This document shows, piece after piece, positions 44,205 through 56,873 of a DNA stretch of 64,000 nucleotides. A program made the position numbers and the translations under genes. How positions within the stretch are numbered: position 1 is the first letter of the stretch; each line of letters begins with the position of its first letter. Under the pieces are notes generated by a model. It saw nothing but the letters and a program-made list of their open reading frames with translations, ran no database searches and was not told the origin of the DNA. Source of the DNA: Pyrenochaeta sp. MPI-SDFR-AT-0127 (lineage: Eukaryota; Ascomycota; Dothideomycetes; Pleosporales; Cucurbitariaceae); contig JAGTJM010000028.1 of assembly GCA_020747015.1 (NCBI GenBank), forward strand, positions 310,001 through 374,000, in the 5' to 3' direction.

Positions 44205-47200
44205 ATGTCGTACTATGGAAACGGCCAGAATTACTACAATCCCAGCATACCGCACTCTAGTGGTGGTGGCGGTGGAGGAGGAGGAGGAGCGGCAGGAGGA
44301 GCAGGCGGCGCAACTGGCCACTACCCAGACCCATACCATCGCAGGACCTCCAACGCAGACAACGCCGACCAGGTAAATGGAGGCGCCGCTGGTTATGGAT
44401 ATCCCCCGCCAGCCAGGCGCGACAGCTATGCGACGCGCACAAATGATGAGCTGTTTATGGGCGAGAATAGCTCCCAGCAGCTGAACCAAGGCCCTACCTC
44501 TCCCACGGCGGGCACCTACAACAGCAGCTATGGATACCCATCACAGTCGCAGCAGCAGCAGCAGCAGCAGCAGCAATACAACCCACAGCACTATAATGCT
44601 CAACCCATAGCCCTGCCCAACCCCCAACAGTACGGCGGCGTCAACAGGACCTTTGCCCCCCCGGTGTCGTCACCGCACCAGCCCTACGTCCCTGCCGCCT
44701 ATGCAGACAATTCTCTTACTAGAAACAATACAGTCAATCATCCTTATGGATTCTCGCCTACCTCGCCAACCGTCGCATACCCGTCGCCCACCAACTACCA
44801 AAATTCACAATTTGGAAGAGCGGCCTCTATCCAGGGGAGAACGTCAGCTTACACCCCCCCTGCTCCACCGCCGCTTCCCGTGCCTCCAGGGAGTGCCCAG
44901 TCACCTGCCGACGATTGGGGCAGTTACCCAGCTCGGCAATCTTCGAATGCTTCGTCCCAGCCGTACTACCAACCTTCGACTGCGTCTCATGCCCCACTTC
45001 CTTCCCCACCTGGATACGACACCGGGTATGGCTCGCAAGCCCGCCTTGACAGGTATTCTTCAGTCTCGAGCCATCACTCGAATCCTCTTCCTCCCACGCC
45101 TGAGGTGCCTCCGCATGGCTCTCCACAGCGCACCAACACAGTGTCGTCTCGACCGCTACCCCCACCTCCACCCGAGTCTGACAGCGATGACTACTTCCCG
45201 CCGCAAAATGAATCTCCCTACAACCAAGACGAACTCTTCAATGATGTCATGAACATGACAGCAGGTGGAGTTCAGCCAACGATCCACGTGCAACAGCCAA
45301 ATGGCCGCCAATACTACACAGATAGCCTGGATCGACAACACTCAGGTAGAAATGGAGCCAACGGCGACCGACTCATGCCAGCATATCATATGCGCGAGAC
45401 TTATACTAGCGACGAAAGCGATGTGGAAGCAGCTGCTGGCTTGGCTGCGCTTCGCATGGCGGAGCAACAGGAAGAAGCAGACGAGGCGCGTAGGCGGAGT
45501 GGAGGTACGGGACTTTTTAGCAACCACACGAGCTTACAGTCCCCTCAATTACCTACTGAGCCTAGTCGTCCAGGAGAAGGAAGCGCGAGCGACAGCGACT
45601 ATGTTGGCGCAGGCGTTGATGTCAGCATGTTCGGGGGCAACTTTATGCCGTCGTTCAACTATGGCGGGGGTCCGAGCCAACTGGCCTCTGGGGCAAATGG
45701 TCCAGTATCGACGTCAGGATCACAGCGGCGCTCAGAGCCTGCCAGCCACGGCTACGATTCAATTCACCCGTTTCCGTCCTTCTCAAGTAACGTCCGCGTT
45801 GATACCTTCGGCACTGGAGGCTTGGAGGAACCAAACGCACGGCGACGAAGTTACGATGAGGGGGATGAGGTTACTCTTATGGACAGCGCATCTGTTATGT
45901 CTGGTTCAACTCTTACGGGACCTCTATCTGCAATGCCTGGCGAGCCAGCAGACATGTTCTTCCATCCCGGCATCTCGAACCGACCTTTGCCTCCCCCTCC
46001 AGCAAACGGAAATGCAAATACAAACCGGCGACTGAACCACCAGAGCACAAGCTCTACTGGCTCAGGGTCTTACGAGTATTGGCGCAACGCTCCATCGTCA
46101 CGCGGCTCGTACCCTGCCGATCCTAACGCTGTACACATGGTATCACCCACTGGAGTAGCGGTGCCCCGTTCTACCTCCCTGCTTCAACACAGCAATGCTC
46201 CTACGGCAATTCCACTTCCTAGATCAAAGACCGATGCCGAACAAGGGCACAGGGCACGTCAAGCAGCCAATCGCAACACCTTCTATGGGGGCGCCATTGA
46301 TAGCGACGGAAATACCCTGACCCCTGGCAGCGCGGACGCCGTGGCCATTGACCTGCCGACTCTTCCAGCGGGAAAGCGCTTCAATCCTGCAAAACTCTCA
46401 ACCAACGACTTTAGGAAATGCACCGAGCCTTGGGCGCTGAGCTCGATCATAGCTTGGCTGAAAATAATGACTGAAGGAGAGAACGATTTGAAGGAAGGAC
46501 CTATCCAAGAAGGTTTAATCGCTCTCTTCACCCACAAGGTACCGACAATGAACATTGCAGATGCTGAGACGTTGAGCAGTCGCGTTGTGGCAGAAATGCA
46601 CAAGGCAGGAACCCTTGTGCACGAGGAAGAGTGGCTGAAGTTCTCGTCTGCAAGCATGACGGGCGTGATCTTCCAGCTGACTGGAGCCGGGTGCTACGCA
46701 CCAATGCTACATACACACGTAAGCCCAGGCCGCTGCTACTCGCACCATTGCCAAAGGACACTCAAGAAGATTGATCTCAATTCACCATCTGCTGTGTCTC
46801 AGTCAGAAGACTGGGCCACTTTCTATAAATTGAAGAAAGAAGATGTGGAGGGAGCACACAAGAAGGAGATTGAACGTCAGAACATTCTTCACGAAATTGT
46901 GCAAGGAGAGGACAACTACATGGAGCGACTCGATGTTCTGCGCCGCCTTTATCGCGATCGCCTAGTCGCTGCACAGCCTCCAGTAATACCGCCCAAGAAG
47001 CTCAACAAATTCATTAGCGATGTGTTTAGCAAAGTGGATGCAGTCCGGAAAGCGAACGAAGACCACCTTCTGCCGCAAATAAAATACCGACAGCAAGAGC
47101 AAGGGCCGTGGATCGTTGGTTTCAGTGATATATTCAGAGAGTGGATTCGCAAGGCGAAACAGGCATACATTGAATATGCTGCAGCTTTTCCGTATGCAAG

Positions 47201-49344
47201 TTTCCTTGTCCGTCAGGAAGCCGACAGGAATATGCTGTTCCGTACATTTCTGGACGAAGCTCGAACAAACAAGTTATCCAACAAACTCAGCTGGGACACG
47301 TATCTCAAAGGGCCTATTGACAGGCTGCAGCGCTATGGTCTTCTCATCGATACTGTGATCAAAAACTCCACGGTGGACAACGAAGAAAAACGCAACCTAG
47401 TGATTGCCAAGGAGGAGATTAAAGCAGTAACTCTGGAGTGCGATAGCCGTGTAGCTGAAATGAGCCGGAAGGTCAGTCTTACGGATTTGCAAGCCAAGCT
47501 CATTTTGCGACCGGGCATGCAGCGTGTAGAGCTTAACTTGGATCATCTTGGGCGAGAGCTTATTTTCCGGGGTGATCTGCAAAGGATGGGAGGGAGTCGA
47601 TTCAACTGGGTCGAAACACATGCACTGCTCTTCGACCACTACCTTGTACTTGCGAAAACAGTATCCTTCCGAGAAGCGGATGGCGTGACCAAGTCAGAGA
47701 AGTACGACGTGTCTAGGCTTCCCATTCCCATGGACCTCCTTGTGCTAGAGAGCGAGGATGACGACCCTGTTGTGCGGTCCACAATGAAGGGTATATCCAC
47801 TGTCAATACAGTCGCGGGCAAGGTTGCGGCTGGCGGAACGGGGAGGGTTGGCGGCAGTCCAGTACCAGGGGCACTGGTACACACTAATACGAACAACTCT
47901 CTTGGGTCAACAAATACTGGCTCCTCTGGCAAGACAATGGTTAATGCTACGACCATTGATTCTAGCAAGGATGAGAAAATCATGTATCCTTTCAGGGTAA
48001 AGCATCTAGGGAAGGAGACTTACACGCTATATGCTGCTTCTGCGCAAAACAGGGCTGAATGGTGTGACAAGCTCATCATTGCAAAGACACGGCATGCAGC
48101 TGCTCTATTTGCTCAAAACGCCGAGCCTTTCCGCTTACGAGTTATGGCCGACGCATCATTCGCGTACGACAGCGCAATGCCATCGCAAAGGGCCATTACC
48201 ATCAAAGGAACGCCACTTGATCGGGCAGTGGAAGAAGTAGAAAAGCTTTTCGTCAATGTCGGTCGGCCGGTCCCCATTTGCCGAGCTCGCGTGAACTGCG
48301 CGACGGCTTTCAACCAGCCTTACGGCAAGCACATGGTAGCTGTGGGTACCGACATTGGTGTTTACGTTTCAGAATTTGATAATCCGCGAGGTTGGTCCAA
48401 GGTATGTGGATTGTTTGACCCAGGTCGTTTCCAACTTTAGCTCACCAACGCAGGCCATTCAAGTGCCCAGGGTAACGCAAATCGCGGTCCTCGAGCAGTT
48501 TAGCTTGATGCTACTCATATCTGACAAGTCATTAATTGCGTACCATTTAGACGCTGTGTGCCCTGTCAGTGGCGTCACTCCTACGAACGACTCCTCTCGG
48601 AAAGCACCGCAGAAGCTGTCGGGTGCGCGAGACATTGGATTCTTCGCTACTGGCGTGATGAAAGACAGGACTCTCGTCTTCTACAAGAAGCGTGACGGTA
48701 TTTCATCCACATTCAAAGTGCTCGAGCCTGTATACCAAAAATCGTCCGAGAAGAAGCCCAGAATATGGAAGTCAGGCCGCACAGAATTCTTCCGTGAGTA
48801 TGATGAATTCTACATTCCGGCCGAGTGCTTCACCATCAACCTTTTCCACTCGTCGCTCGCCATATCCACGGCGAAGGGCTTCGAAGTCCTCACCTTGGAC
48901 AAGAAGCAACCCTGGTCAGTACCAGACCTCAAGCAACCGCATGTCGCAACCATTGCCTCGCGTCTGCAGAACCAGGACCCACTAGGCATGTTTCGCCTCA
49001 GCGATCAAGAGTTCCTCCTCTGCTACGAAGAATGTGCAGTCTACATCAATAAGAATGGCGACATCTCTCGCTCCGTCATCATGGAGTTCGTCGGCAAAGC
49101 AAAGTCTGCTGCTATATATGGTCCATATGTTTTGCTTTTCGACCCAGATTTTGTAGAGATTAGGAACGCGCAAAATGGACGTCTTAGGCAGGTTATCGCA
49201 GGGCGGGACGTGAAGTGCCTGGATGATGGTCTGAGCGGCGGAAGTGGCGGAAATCGAACTGTAAAGCTAAGTTTGCAACATCCGGCGCAGGAGAGATGTC
49301 AAGTTGTTGTTGAACTTGTGCTCAACGAGGGACAGAAGGAGTGA
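44205..49344 (+). CDS. Rho guanine-nucleotide exchange factor, Rom2-like (1,695 aa)
   Basis: Activates Rho1-type GTPases at the cell cortex, feeding cell-wall-integrity signalling and glucan synthesis (family knowledge). Exons 44205-48401 and 48454-49344 flank a 52-nt phase-0 intron (GTATGT...ACGCAG). Domain order: a disordered Pro/Ser/Gln/Tyr-rich N-terminus (1-700) with Gly9 near residue 19 and Gln9 at 116-124, a DEP domain (about 724-850, from FNPAKLSTNDFRKCTEPWAL), a DH/RhoGEF domain (about 890-1085, ILHEIVQGEDNYMERLDVL to WDTYLKGPIDRLQRYGLL), a PH domain (about 1105-1300) with a Gly/Ser/Thr-rich insert in its middle, and a C-terminal citron homology (CNH) domain (about 1355-1670). This architecture is that of yeast Rom1/Rom2, here longer mainly at the N-terminus. 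Highly likely to be functional. Confidence 0.95.
44550..44576 (+). repeat. CAG repeat coding for Gln9 in the RhoGEF
   Basis: Eight CAG and one CAA codon, in frame in the disordered N-terminus. A Gly-rich run coded by GGT/GGC/GGA occurs upstream at about 44259-44287. Pure triplet runs like these tend to vary in length between isolates. Confidence 0.85.
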
Positions 49345-51994
49345 AGTGGAGATAGGATAGAGATGCTCGAACTTGACGTTACGGGATATCTGCGGGAGCT
49401 AACTACATCTACGCGCTATGTACGGGGACGGGCGTTTGGGAGTTGGGACACTCGGGGTACCAGGAGGGTGGGCATACTTGGACCCGCCTACATGGATACT
49501 TTCCGGCTGAATGAGCTGCTGTCCCGTTACGATGTCGGGCGGTGCTTTGCATATCATTACGCCATGGTGAGATTTTGATAGTTGTCGAGGATACCTGGTC
49601 TGTTATAATGCTCCAAGGTGGCTTCCCTGTATTGTTTTGGCGAAATGGCGGAACATGGGCCAGCGTCTGGACTACGGTCCTAGGCAATTACGTAGTGAAT
49701 GGCAATGGGTTGCTGTCCAGCAAACATCTTCACCTTGCGCAACATAGATGTATAAGTGATGTATGCTACGCCCGCTTCACTCACCCAGAGTCCATGGCAA
49801 GCCGATAATATGAGATGTTGAAGCTTCGCGTCTTTGGGCTTCTCAGTTGTGTGCCCACAATTCGTTACATATCACTCATGTTCAGTTGTTGTGCATTCGC
49901 GCTACATGGGGTTTGCCCGCACTTGTGGGCTTGCCCTGCGAAAGCCTACTCTCCAGGTGGCTATAATGCTGGTTCGTCCACGGACTAATATAACCAGGGT
50001 CAGAGGGCAGATGTAGATGAGTTGGTGTGTGGTGCACGTCTGGTGGCCAATTATGCCTCCCAGCTCTATCTTGGGGGCCCTCCAACCTGCTGTAACCCCC
50101 TTGGTAAAGGAGCAAAGAACGCGACGCGGTTTGTTGCTGTCGATTGCATGCCACGCTAAGCTAAGGATTTCACCCCCGCCTCACACTTGCACTACCCATT
50201 TGGCAACTTCCACACAACCGCCCTGGACACCCACATGCATGATCCAGACTCACACCGGGTGGTCCCACAGTGTGGCCCCACGTGACTGGTTGTGGGCAAG
50301 CTTTCTCGGCGCCAAAACTCACGTCCGACAATCCCTCCGACCACAACCCCCGGCCCGCAGGCCAGCCAATCACGTCGTCTCGGCGAACGACACCGATTCG
50401 GTTCTTGGACCAGCTGACAGCTCAAGCACATCGGCGCAACTAGTTGCTTGCTCAAAAGAGTCTGGATCCATGCATGGAAGCGCGCTAGAAGCTGACTAGA
50501 AGTTTTCGTTGAGACGTCATCCCCATCTTGAGCTTGACCCCAACATAGAGGTGCAGACAGCTGGGCCCCGCGGAATGGGTCTGAATGAGCTCGTCATTCG
50601 AACCTGGTGAAGAGGTAGATCTACGCCGAAAGGCAGAAAATATTGCAAATGAGAGACAGATCTACATGAGCGCTTAAGCTCTTCAGATTGGACGATTTCA
50701 CTCCAGGGTGATCTCGATCTCTATCTCTATCTTGCGATGTTCGGTCTTGGATCTGCTTCAATCTCTGCCTGCAATGATTGAAGCATCTCGCAAGCCACCG
50801 TTGATCTGCCCAGTAGACGTGGTATCCCTCGCCTGCCATGCCAGCTAACCACTACTAAGTTACCAATCACACCACCGTCAGGTTCGTTCACGTCGAGACA
50901 GGCCTTTGCGCCCTTGCCTGTCCCTGTTGAACAACGCCGCAAAGCCAACATAACCAGATGCACACTCACTGCTTGCATATAGTACGCTCAAGGTCCATGC
51001 GCAACCATGCTCTGGACGATAGCCAGAGCCTCAACAACCTCCCATGTCATTGTACTTAAGGGGTCCAAGCGCTGTCGCTGTCGGTACACCGTTCCTGCAC
51101 CAGCGCTAGGCGAGATCGTGTATTTCCGAAAGCGGGTTTGGTGTGGCCGCCCAGAGCTTCTTGGGTCGTTTGCCACCCAATTATCGACTGGCAGGCTCGC
51201 CTTGACTTGCTCGTTCACTGGGACTTTGCCATTCAGCGATCTGGTACAGCCTCATGCGGGATGATCTCCATGATCAACTGCGGGGCAAAGCATTTAGACT
51301 TTGCCTTTCATCAAATCGATCAAATTCATATCTCTCCACGATTATGGTGCCTGTGCACTCCACCTTTCGAAATTTTCACCACTAGCCATCTCCATGGGGT
51401 AGTGTCAAGGGGATTACTATGGGGCTGGGTGTGCAAAGGCCCTCATTTTCTCTTGAGGCTCAACAGCGATGTGGACCCCAAGCGGGGGATGGTGCATGGG
51501 GCCTAGTTCCTTCACAAACCCGATCTCTCGTGATTGGCTGTAATAAGGCAATGTCTCAGGGTTTACGGGAACTCTCTCGGTCAGAATCTGCAGACTATTG
51601 AAGTGCCGAAGAGCCCCCAACCTATCAAAACTCCATCATCAAGAAATATACGGGGCCGCGGAAAGGCTTGGGTAAAAGTGCATTAGCGAGAGGCATTTAG
51701 CATCGAGCAAGCCTACCCCAGCTCAAGCTCAACCAGCGCCACGATGGACTACCGAGAGACTACCGAGAGACTACTGAGTCTGGATGGCACCAGCCGTGTC
51801 GCGATGCCTATCACAAACCCAACGTATAACCATGAAGCAGGATATATATTGTGCTATGCGCCCTCTCTTAGCTGCTCATCCGCTCCACGGCTCTCCAGCT
51901 TCACCTACATCTGGGATCTGATTCCATACAGACGTCGTCATTCAATTGTCTGATCCTCTCTCTTCGTCTGATCTTTGCCTGGTTGATCTTCATC
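49345..51994. other. Intergenic, no gene recognised
   Basis: About 2.6 kb without a credible gene; open frames of up to 160 codons overlap on both strands with no motif. The first part is the 3' flank of the RhoGEF. An ATATATAT run at 51842-51849 could serve as the TATA element of the MFS gene starting at 51995. Confidence 0.5.
51842..51849 (+). promoter_or_regulatory. Possible TATA element of the MFS gene at 51995
   Basis: ATATATAT lies about 150 nt upstream of the ATG, followed by a pyrimidine-rich leader (CTCTCTT, TCCTCTCTCTTCG) typical of well expressed fungal genes. Confidence 0.35.
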
Positions 51995-53797
51995 ATGAAG
52001 TTTTTCGGCAACAATGGCTCCCAGGAGCCAACCCTGGAAGAAATTCATGAGCAGCAGGGTCGTCGTCCCTCTACCGTCGATGTTGTTGAGCAGCAAGTTC
52101 GACGAAAGAGCGTCGACAATCGTGTCGTCACTGGTGCTAGTGCCCTGACTACGCGCCAATCGATCATTCCCGTCACTTTGGTCACGATTCTCTTCTTCCT
52201 TTGGGGTTTCGCCTACGGTCTCCTCGATGTTCTGAACTCTCGTTTCCAGGTCGCTCTGCACATTACTCAGGGTGAATCTTCTGGTCTCCAAGCTGCTTAC
52301 TTCGGGTATGTTAGAGTCTTTGGTCAGTTTGTAAAACTCGTCATTAATATGTCATAGCGCCTACTTCATTGGTCCTCTTACTTACTCTGGTTGGTTCCTT
52401 CGCAAGTTCGGCTACCGTTATACCTTCATGCTTGGTCTCTCCATCTACTGCGTTGGTGCGCTCATGTTCTGGCCGTCAGCTGTGAAGCGCAGCTTCCCCG
52501 GCTTCTGCGGTGCCATGTTCATTGCTGGCTCTGGCTTGTCGACTCTTGAAACTTCCGCCAATCCGTACATTGCCGTCTGCGGTCCTCCCAAGTGGTCCGA
52601 GTTCCGTCTCGAGCTCTCACAGTCCGTCCAGGCTGTTGGCTCCGTCGTCGCTCCCGTCCTTGCTGCCCAAGTTATCTTCAAGAATGTTGGCGAAGATGGA
52701 CGCTCCCTCACGAGTGTGCAGTACGTCTACCTTGGTATCGCTGCTTTTGTAGGCATCCTTGCCGTCGTGTTCTACTTTGCTCCTATTCCCGAAATCTCCG
52801 ATGCCGACATGGCCGATCAGGCTGAGATGACCACCTCCGCTACCGGATACGTCGACAAGCCCATGAGGAAGCAGTACACTCTTTTCTGGGGTGTTGCCGC
52901 CCAGTTTTCCTACGTTGCTGGTCAAGTCGGTGTTGCTGCTTACTTTATCAACTACTTCACCCAAGCGCGCCCCGACTTGAGCACAACCGAGGGTCATCGC
53001 CAGGGAGCCAACTTCTACGCCATCGCCCAAGGCCTGTTCGCAATTGGTCGCTTTGCCGCTGCTGGTCTTATGTACTACGGTGGAAAGCCGCGCTTGGTCC
53101 TCCTCAGTTTCCAGACTCTAATCATGATTTTCATCTCCGCAGCCATTGGCACCAACACTGGTGGCGCTACCCGTCCTAACTGGGGCGGTTTGAGCATGCT
53201 CATGATTGTGCTCTTCTTTGAGTCGTAAGTTCTGCCTCTTCATTCAGCTGTTGATTATTTCCAATCTTAGCATCGTGCTGGCGAGCTTTGGTTATCGTCC
53301 TGCGCTCATCAATCATATCGAATTGCTACTAACAAACTTTCAGTTGCATCTTCCCAATCATTTTCGCTTTGACACGTAAGTAAATTCCAAAACATCCAGT
53401 CGTGTAAGGGTAAAGCTAACATTGCTGAAGTGAGAGGTCTCGGCCGCCACACCAAGCGCGGTGCTTCCTACCTCGTCTCCTCCGTCTGTGGAGGAGCGGT
53501 TGGTCCTGTTATTCTCGGGGTTAGTCCTTCCACATATCACATGATATACAATTGAACATTTGCTGACCTCGTATATAGAATGTCGCCGACAAAATTGGCA
53601 CCCGAAAGGCCATGTGCATTCCTCTCATCTTCTTCTTCGTGGCTTGGAGCTACCCAATCTACCTCAATATGTATAAGGCCAAGGAACTTGATGCGTACGC
53701 CGAGTCCCACGTCGGTATTCAGGACGGTGCTATCGACTCTGATAGCATTGTCGCGAGCAAGGAAGTTGAGTCTGCTCGCATCGAGACCAAAGTCTAA
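51995..53797 (+). CDS. MFS transporter, fucose-permease (FHS)-like (505 aa)
   Basis: Twelve-helix major facilitator of the L-fucose:H+ symporter type; fungal members are thought to carry sugars, and the substrate here is unknown. Five exons: 51995-52305, 52358-53224, 53344-53375 (only 32 nt), 53431-53519 and 53579-53797. All four introns are GT-AG and frame-consistent. Markers: VTILFFLWGFAYGLLDVLN in TM1, PLTYSGWFLRKFGYR in the TM2-3 loop, GSGLSTLETSANPYIAVCG in TM4, and FSYVAGQVGVAAYFINY in TM7. The N-terminal tail (about 60 residues) is hydrophilic with RRPS/RRKS sites resembling basophilic kinase motifs. The start is the ATG at 51995 in ATCATG; an in-frame TTG at 51983 is not used. The C-terminal tail is acidic and Ser-rich and ends ARIETKV. 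Confidence 0.92.
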
Positions 53798-56687
53798 ATG
53801 ATTCCTGTCAATAACATCATTTGGATGATGGATCGTATTGAAACGATATGAATGGGTATGACCTGATTGATTAGGCGGTCGTACTTTGGTGCATTTTCTC
53901 GTGGCCAGGAGAAATGTTGTATATATCAGGCCATTTGCGCATATATCCCACTTTTGCTGTATATGATAACGAATACAAACACATAACATCTCACCCAAAG
54001 AATTCTATGTGATCACTGTGAGCTAGAAATGTCTTCTGCATTATGTTTCAATTTAATGTGCGATATTCTCAGAGTATAGATAAAACGGACACGTTGTCCT
54101 CAATTCATCAATGTCTTCGCAAAATCCAATTCAACGGCTTCGCTTCCATAGGCGAAATCCTTCTAGCGATGGCCAATGAAGATCGAGATACTCTTTACAT
54201 CAATACGATTTCTCGAAGTCCAGAAAGCACCTAGAATGATTTTGCCAAGCTTGCACACTATATTTGAACCATCGCCGATGAGTGTGGGAGCAGCAACGTC
54301 ATGATTACAGAAGGTTTCAAAGAGCATCGCCCAACCTCTTGCGATCGTATCAACATAAGCACGAATAATCTGTATTCATGCATTAGAGCAAGGGTGAGGA
54401 ATAGGGAAATCATGAGCCCACTTGTTTGCTACATGATCCAGTCCAGGTGGTTCATCATGCTTGAGATGAGGAGTAAAGCTCTAAAGAGACTTGACTTTCT
54501 CCTGAAAATTGCCACTCAGAACGCATGCGTAGATCTGGTCGCTTTGGGCTTGTTGCATGTAACTCATTGTTGGAGAGGTGGGCCTGGATACCGATCATCG
54601 GTCTATACAACGCGTGGCATTGATGTAATATGCAGTTCAGTATACTGCTACTATGCTGTGCGTGACATAGGGATGCTTCTAGAATTGGCTGGTTGTTGAT
54701 TTCGGGCGCAAGGAAGATAATTACGGCATTAAGTAACTTTGACCTTATTGGATCGATCCAACCATGTCACATCAGCGATCAGCACCCAGGAGTCTCGCAC
54801 TTTCAGCCACAAAACTCTGTAATGTTTCCGCAATGATCGTGTAGACTGACAAGAGCATGTCAACGTATTTAAGAAGACATGTCTTTGGTTAGCGTTCTTG
54901 TCTTGTTACTGGGTGATATTTCGTAAGTGTTCTGCATAGTTAACTACGTCAAAATGACTCCAGTTGGAGCGCAGAATAGTTTGCGATACGTTGTTATGTA
55001 TGGCTACAAGGTTGAAAGTGAAGTCATCAGATCTCCGATTTTCACAGTGGCGGCTAGCTCAGTGAACGGCGGATTCTACTCTTGCATAGAAGGGATTCCG
55101 GCATGAGGACGAAAGCCATATGATTCGCATCCAGTTAATTGGGCACTTACATAGTCACACCACAAGAGGAAGCCGTTCGCCACCTAGCCTGAATACGCAA
55201 TATGTGATCGACCTCCAGTCCTCATTCCTTTACTTGAGCCTTTCAACTTTGTCGTCACCATTAGCCGAGCCTTTTGCCACTTAATCGATGCACACGTTGG
55301 CCATGTTAAGTACTGTCTACTATGGTATGTGATCATTGACAAGTTTTTCGAAGCAATGGCAATTTATGTAGTCGGGAAGATGACCCGGAAATCATGGAGG
55401 CTGAACCTTTGACCATTTTCAGTTTAGGATTCCATTCTACGTAGTCCTAGTCCGAGACGAGCCACACTCATCCATAATTAACATGCATCCTAGACTCTAA
55501 ACAAATGTTGAAGTGGGGTGGTTGGACAGGTGTGTTGCTCTGCTCAACAAACTTGGAAGAAGCATTTTGCATTATGCAACAATGGGATGCAGCAAGGTTC
55601 TCGTGTGCAATGCTGTAGTTCTTTAACAATTGTGATGGGCCTGTAACATTCATGGCAAGATGTTTTAAGAATATTGGTTACGACTGAATTATGCTCAATA
55701 TACTCATCTATAGATAAGATCTGAAACAGAGAACAATGTACTTGGTTTTATCCTATGTATTGTATATAACTTATTTTAAGGCCTAACAGTTCCCTCTCAG
55801 TTTCATTCGCACCCTTGTTGTTTAATCATGTGCCTGATGCGCGGATATTCCGGCTTGTCCTGCAGTTCAAAAACTATTAGCTTCTTCGTGGGACACGTGC
55901 CCAATATGTGGAAAGGTTCGAGACACTAACTCGCGAGCCCGTATTGTGAGGCGTTTATAGCCACATCAACAGTGGTTAGGGCCAGCCAGCGTTGGTCTAA
56001 AGTCTTTGATTCTGAGGATTCGTCGACACACTTCTTTGAGACTTGTCATCGCGTCGATCTATACCTTACCAAGGGAAACACGAGCGATTGTGCGACAAGG
56101 CGCGGTGGTTTATCGTTAACACGTGGTCAGGCACTGGGCGCTCGATTTCCATTCAGCCACACAAGCCCAAGTGCGTGGTTGACCCATACTTCCCTCACCT
56201 TTCACTCTGCAGGCTCTCTCTCCTTAAATACTTCGGCTCACTTGACTTTCTTCTTGCGCCAACATGCGCCAAGCGTTTCCCCTTTCGAGCTTCGCCCGAT
56301 TTGCGGCTCGGCAGCCCCAGTGGCCTATGCTGCGAGTCTAAAAACCCACGGCGCGTTTTGGTAGCGCTGTCTTTTCGTTCGAGCGCTTTGTGTTTTTCCA
56401 TTGGTGCAAGTGGCTTATTACCTCTGGACTTATCTGTAAGGCAGTCTCGTTAAGGCTGAGAGGCTTATCATTTCGCTTATAACTCTCAGCGCACCCCAAG
56501 CAGCCTCATGGGACCATGACTTAACTATGCAAAGTACTATAATTCGAGAACCGATGAATATTCCCGAAATGTGGCCATTACCTATGGAAATGATCCCTGC
56601 CGAGTCATGTATCCTTAGCCTAAGGTTTAGGAACCCAAACGCGGCTGCTATCAGTGCATCCCACACCTGCGGGGAGTGGCGTACGCG
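53798..56687. other. Gene-poor AT-rich stretch, no gene recognised
   Basis: About 2.9 kb. The longest frames (132 codons at 54301-54699 and 136 codons at 56043-56453) show no domain or splice partner. No element ends or repeats were identified. Confidence 0.5.
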
Positions 56688-56694
56688 TATAAAG
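56688..56694 (+). promoter_or_regulatory. TATA box of the chitin-binding protein gene
   Basis: TATAAAG lies 186 nt upstream of the ATG at 56874. The intervening leader has long pyrimidine runs (for example TTTGCCTTTTTCTTC). Confidence 0.5.
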
Positions 56695-56873
56695 TAGCAG
56701 TTGTCCTGTTTGCCTTTTTCTTCACCACCCGACGTCTCTCGTTCTCTGTCAAGCCATTCGTTCGGCGTGCTCTCAATCTTCTTTGCGTCGTATCATCACT
56801 CTTTCTGATTCTACGCATTCACTCGTTTGAACAAAGTACTAATCTAATAATAATATCCACCATCGCAACCACT

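Noticed and set aside
43696..44376. 226-codon frame overlapping the RhoGEF start
   Set aside because: Random-looking Thr/Pro/Arg composition in a GC-rich 5' leader; it runs into the real coding start in another frame.
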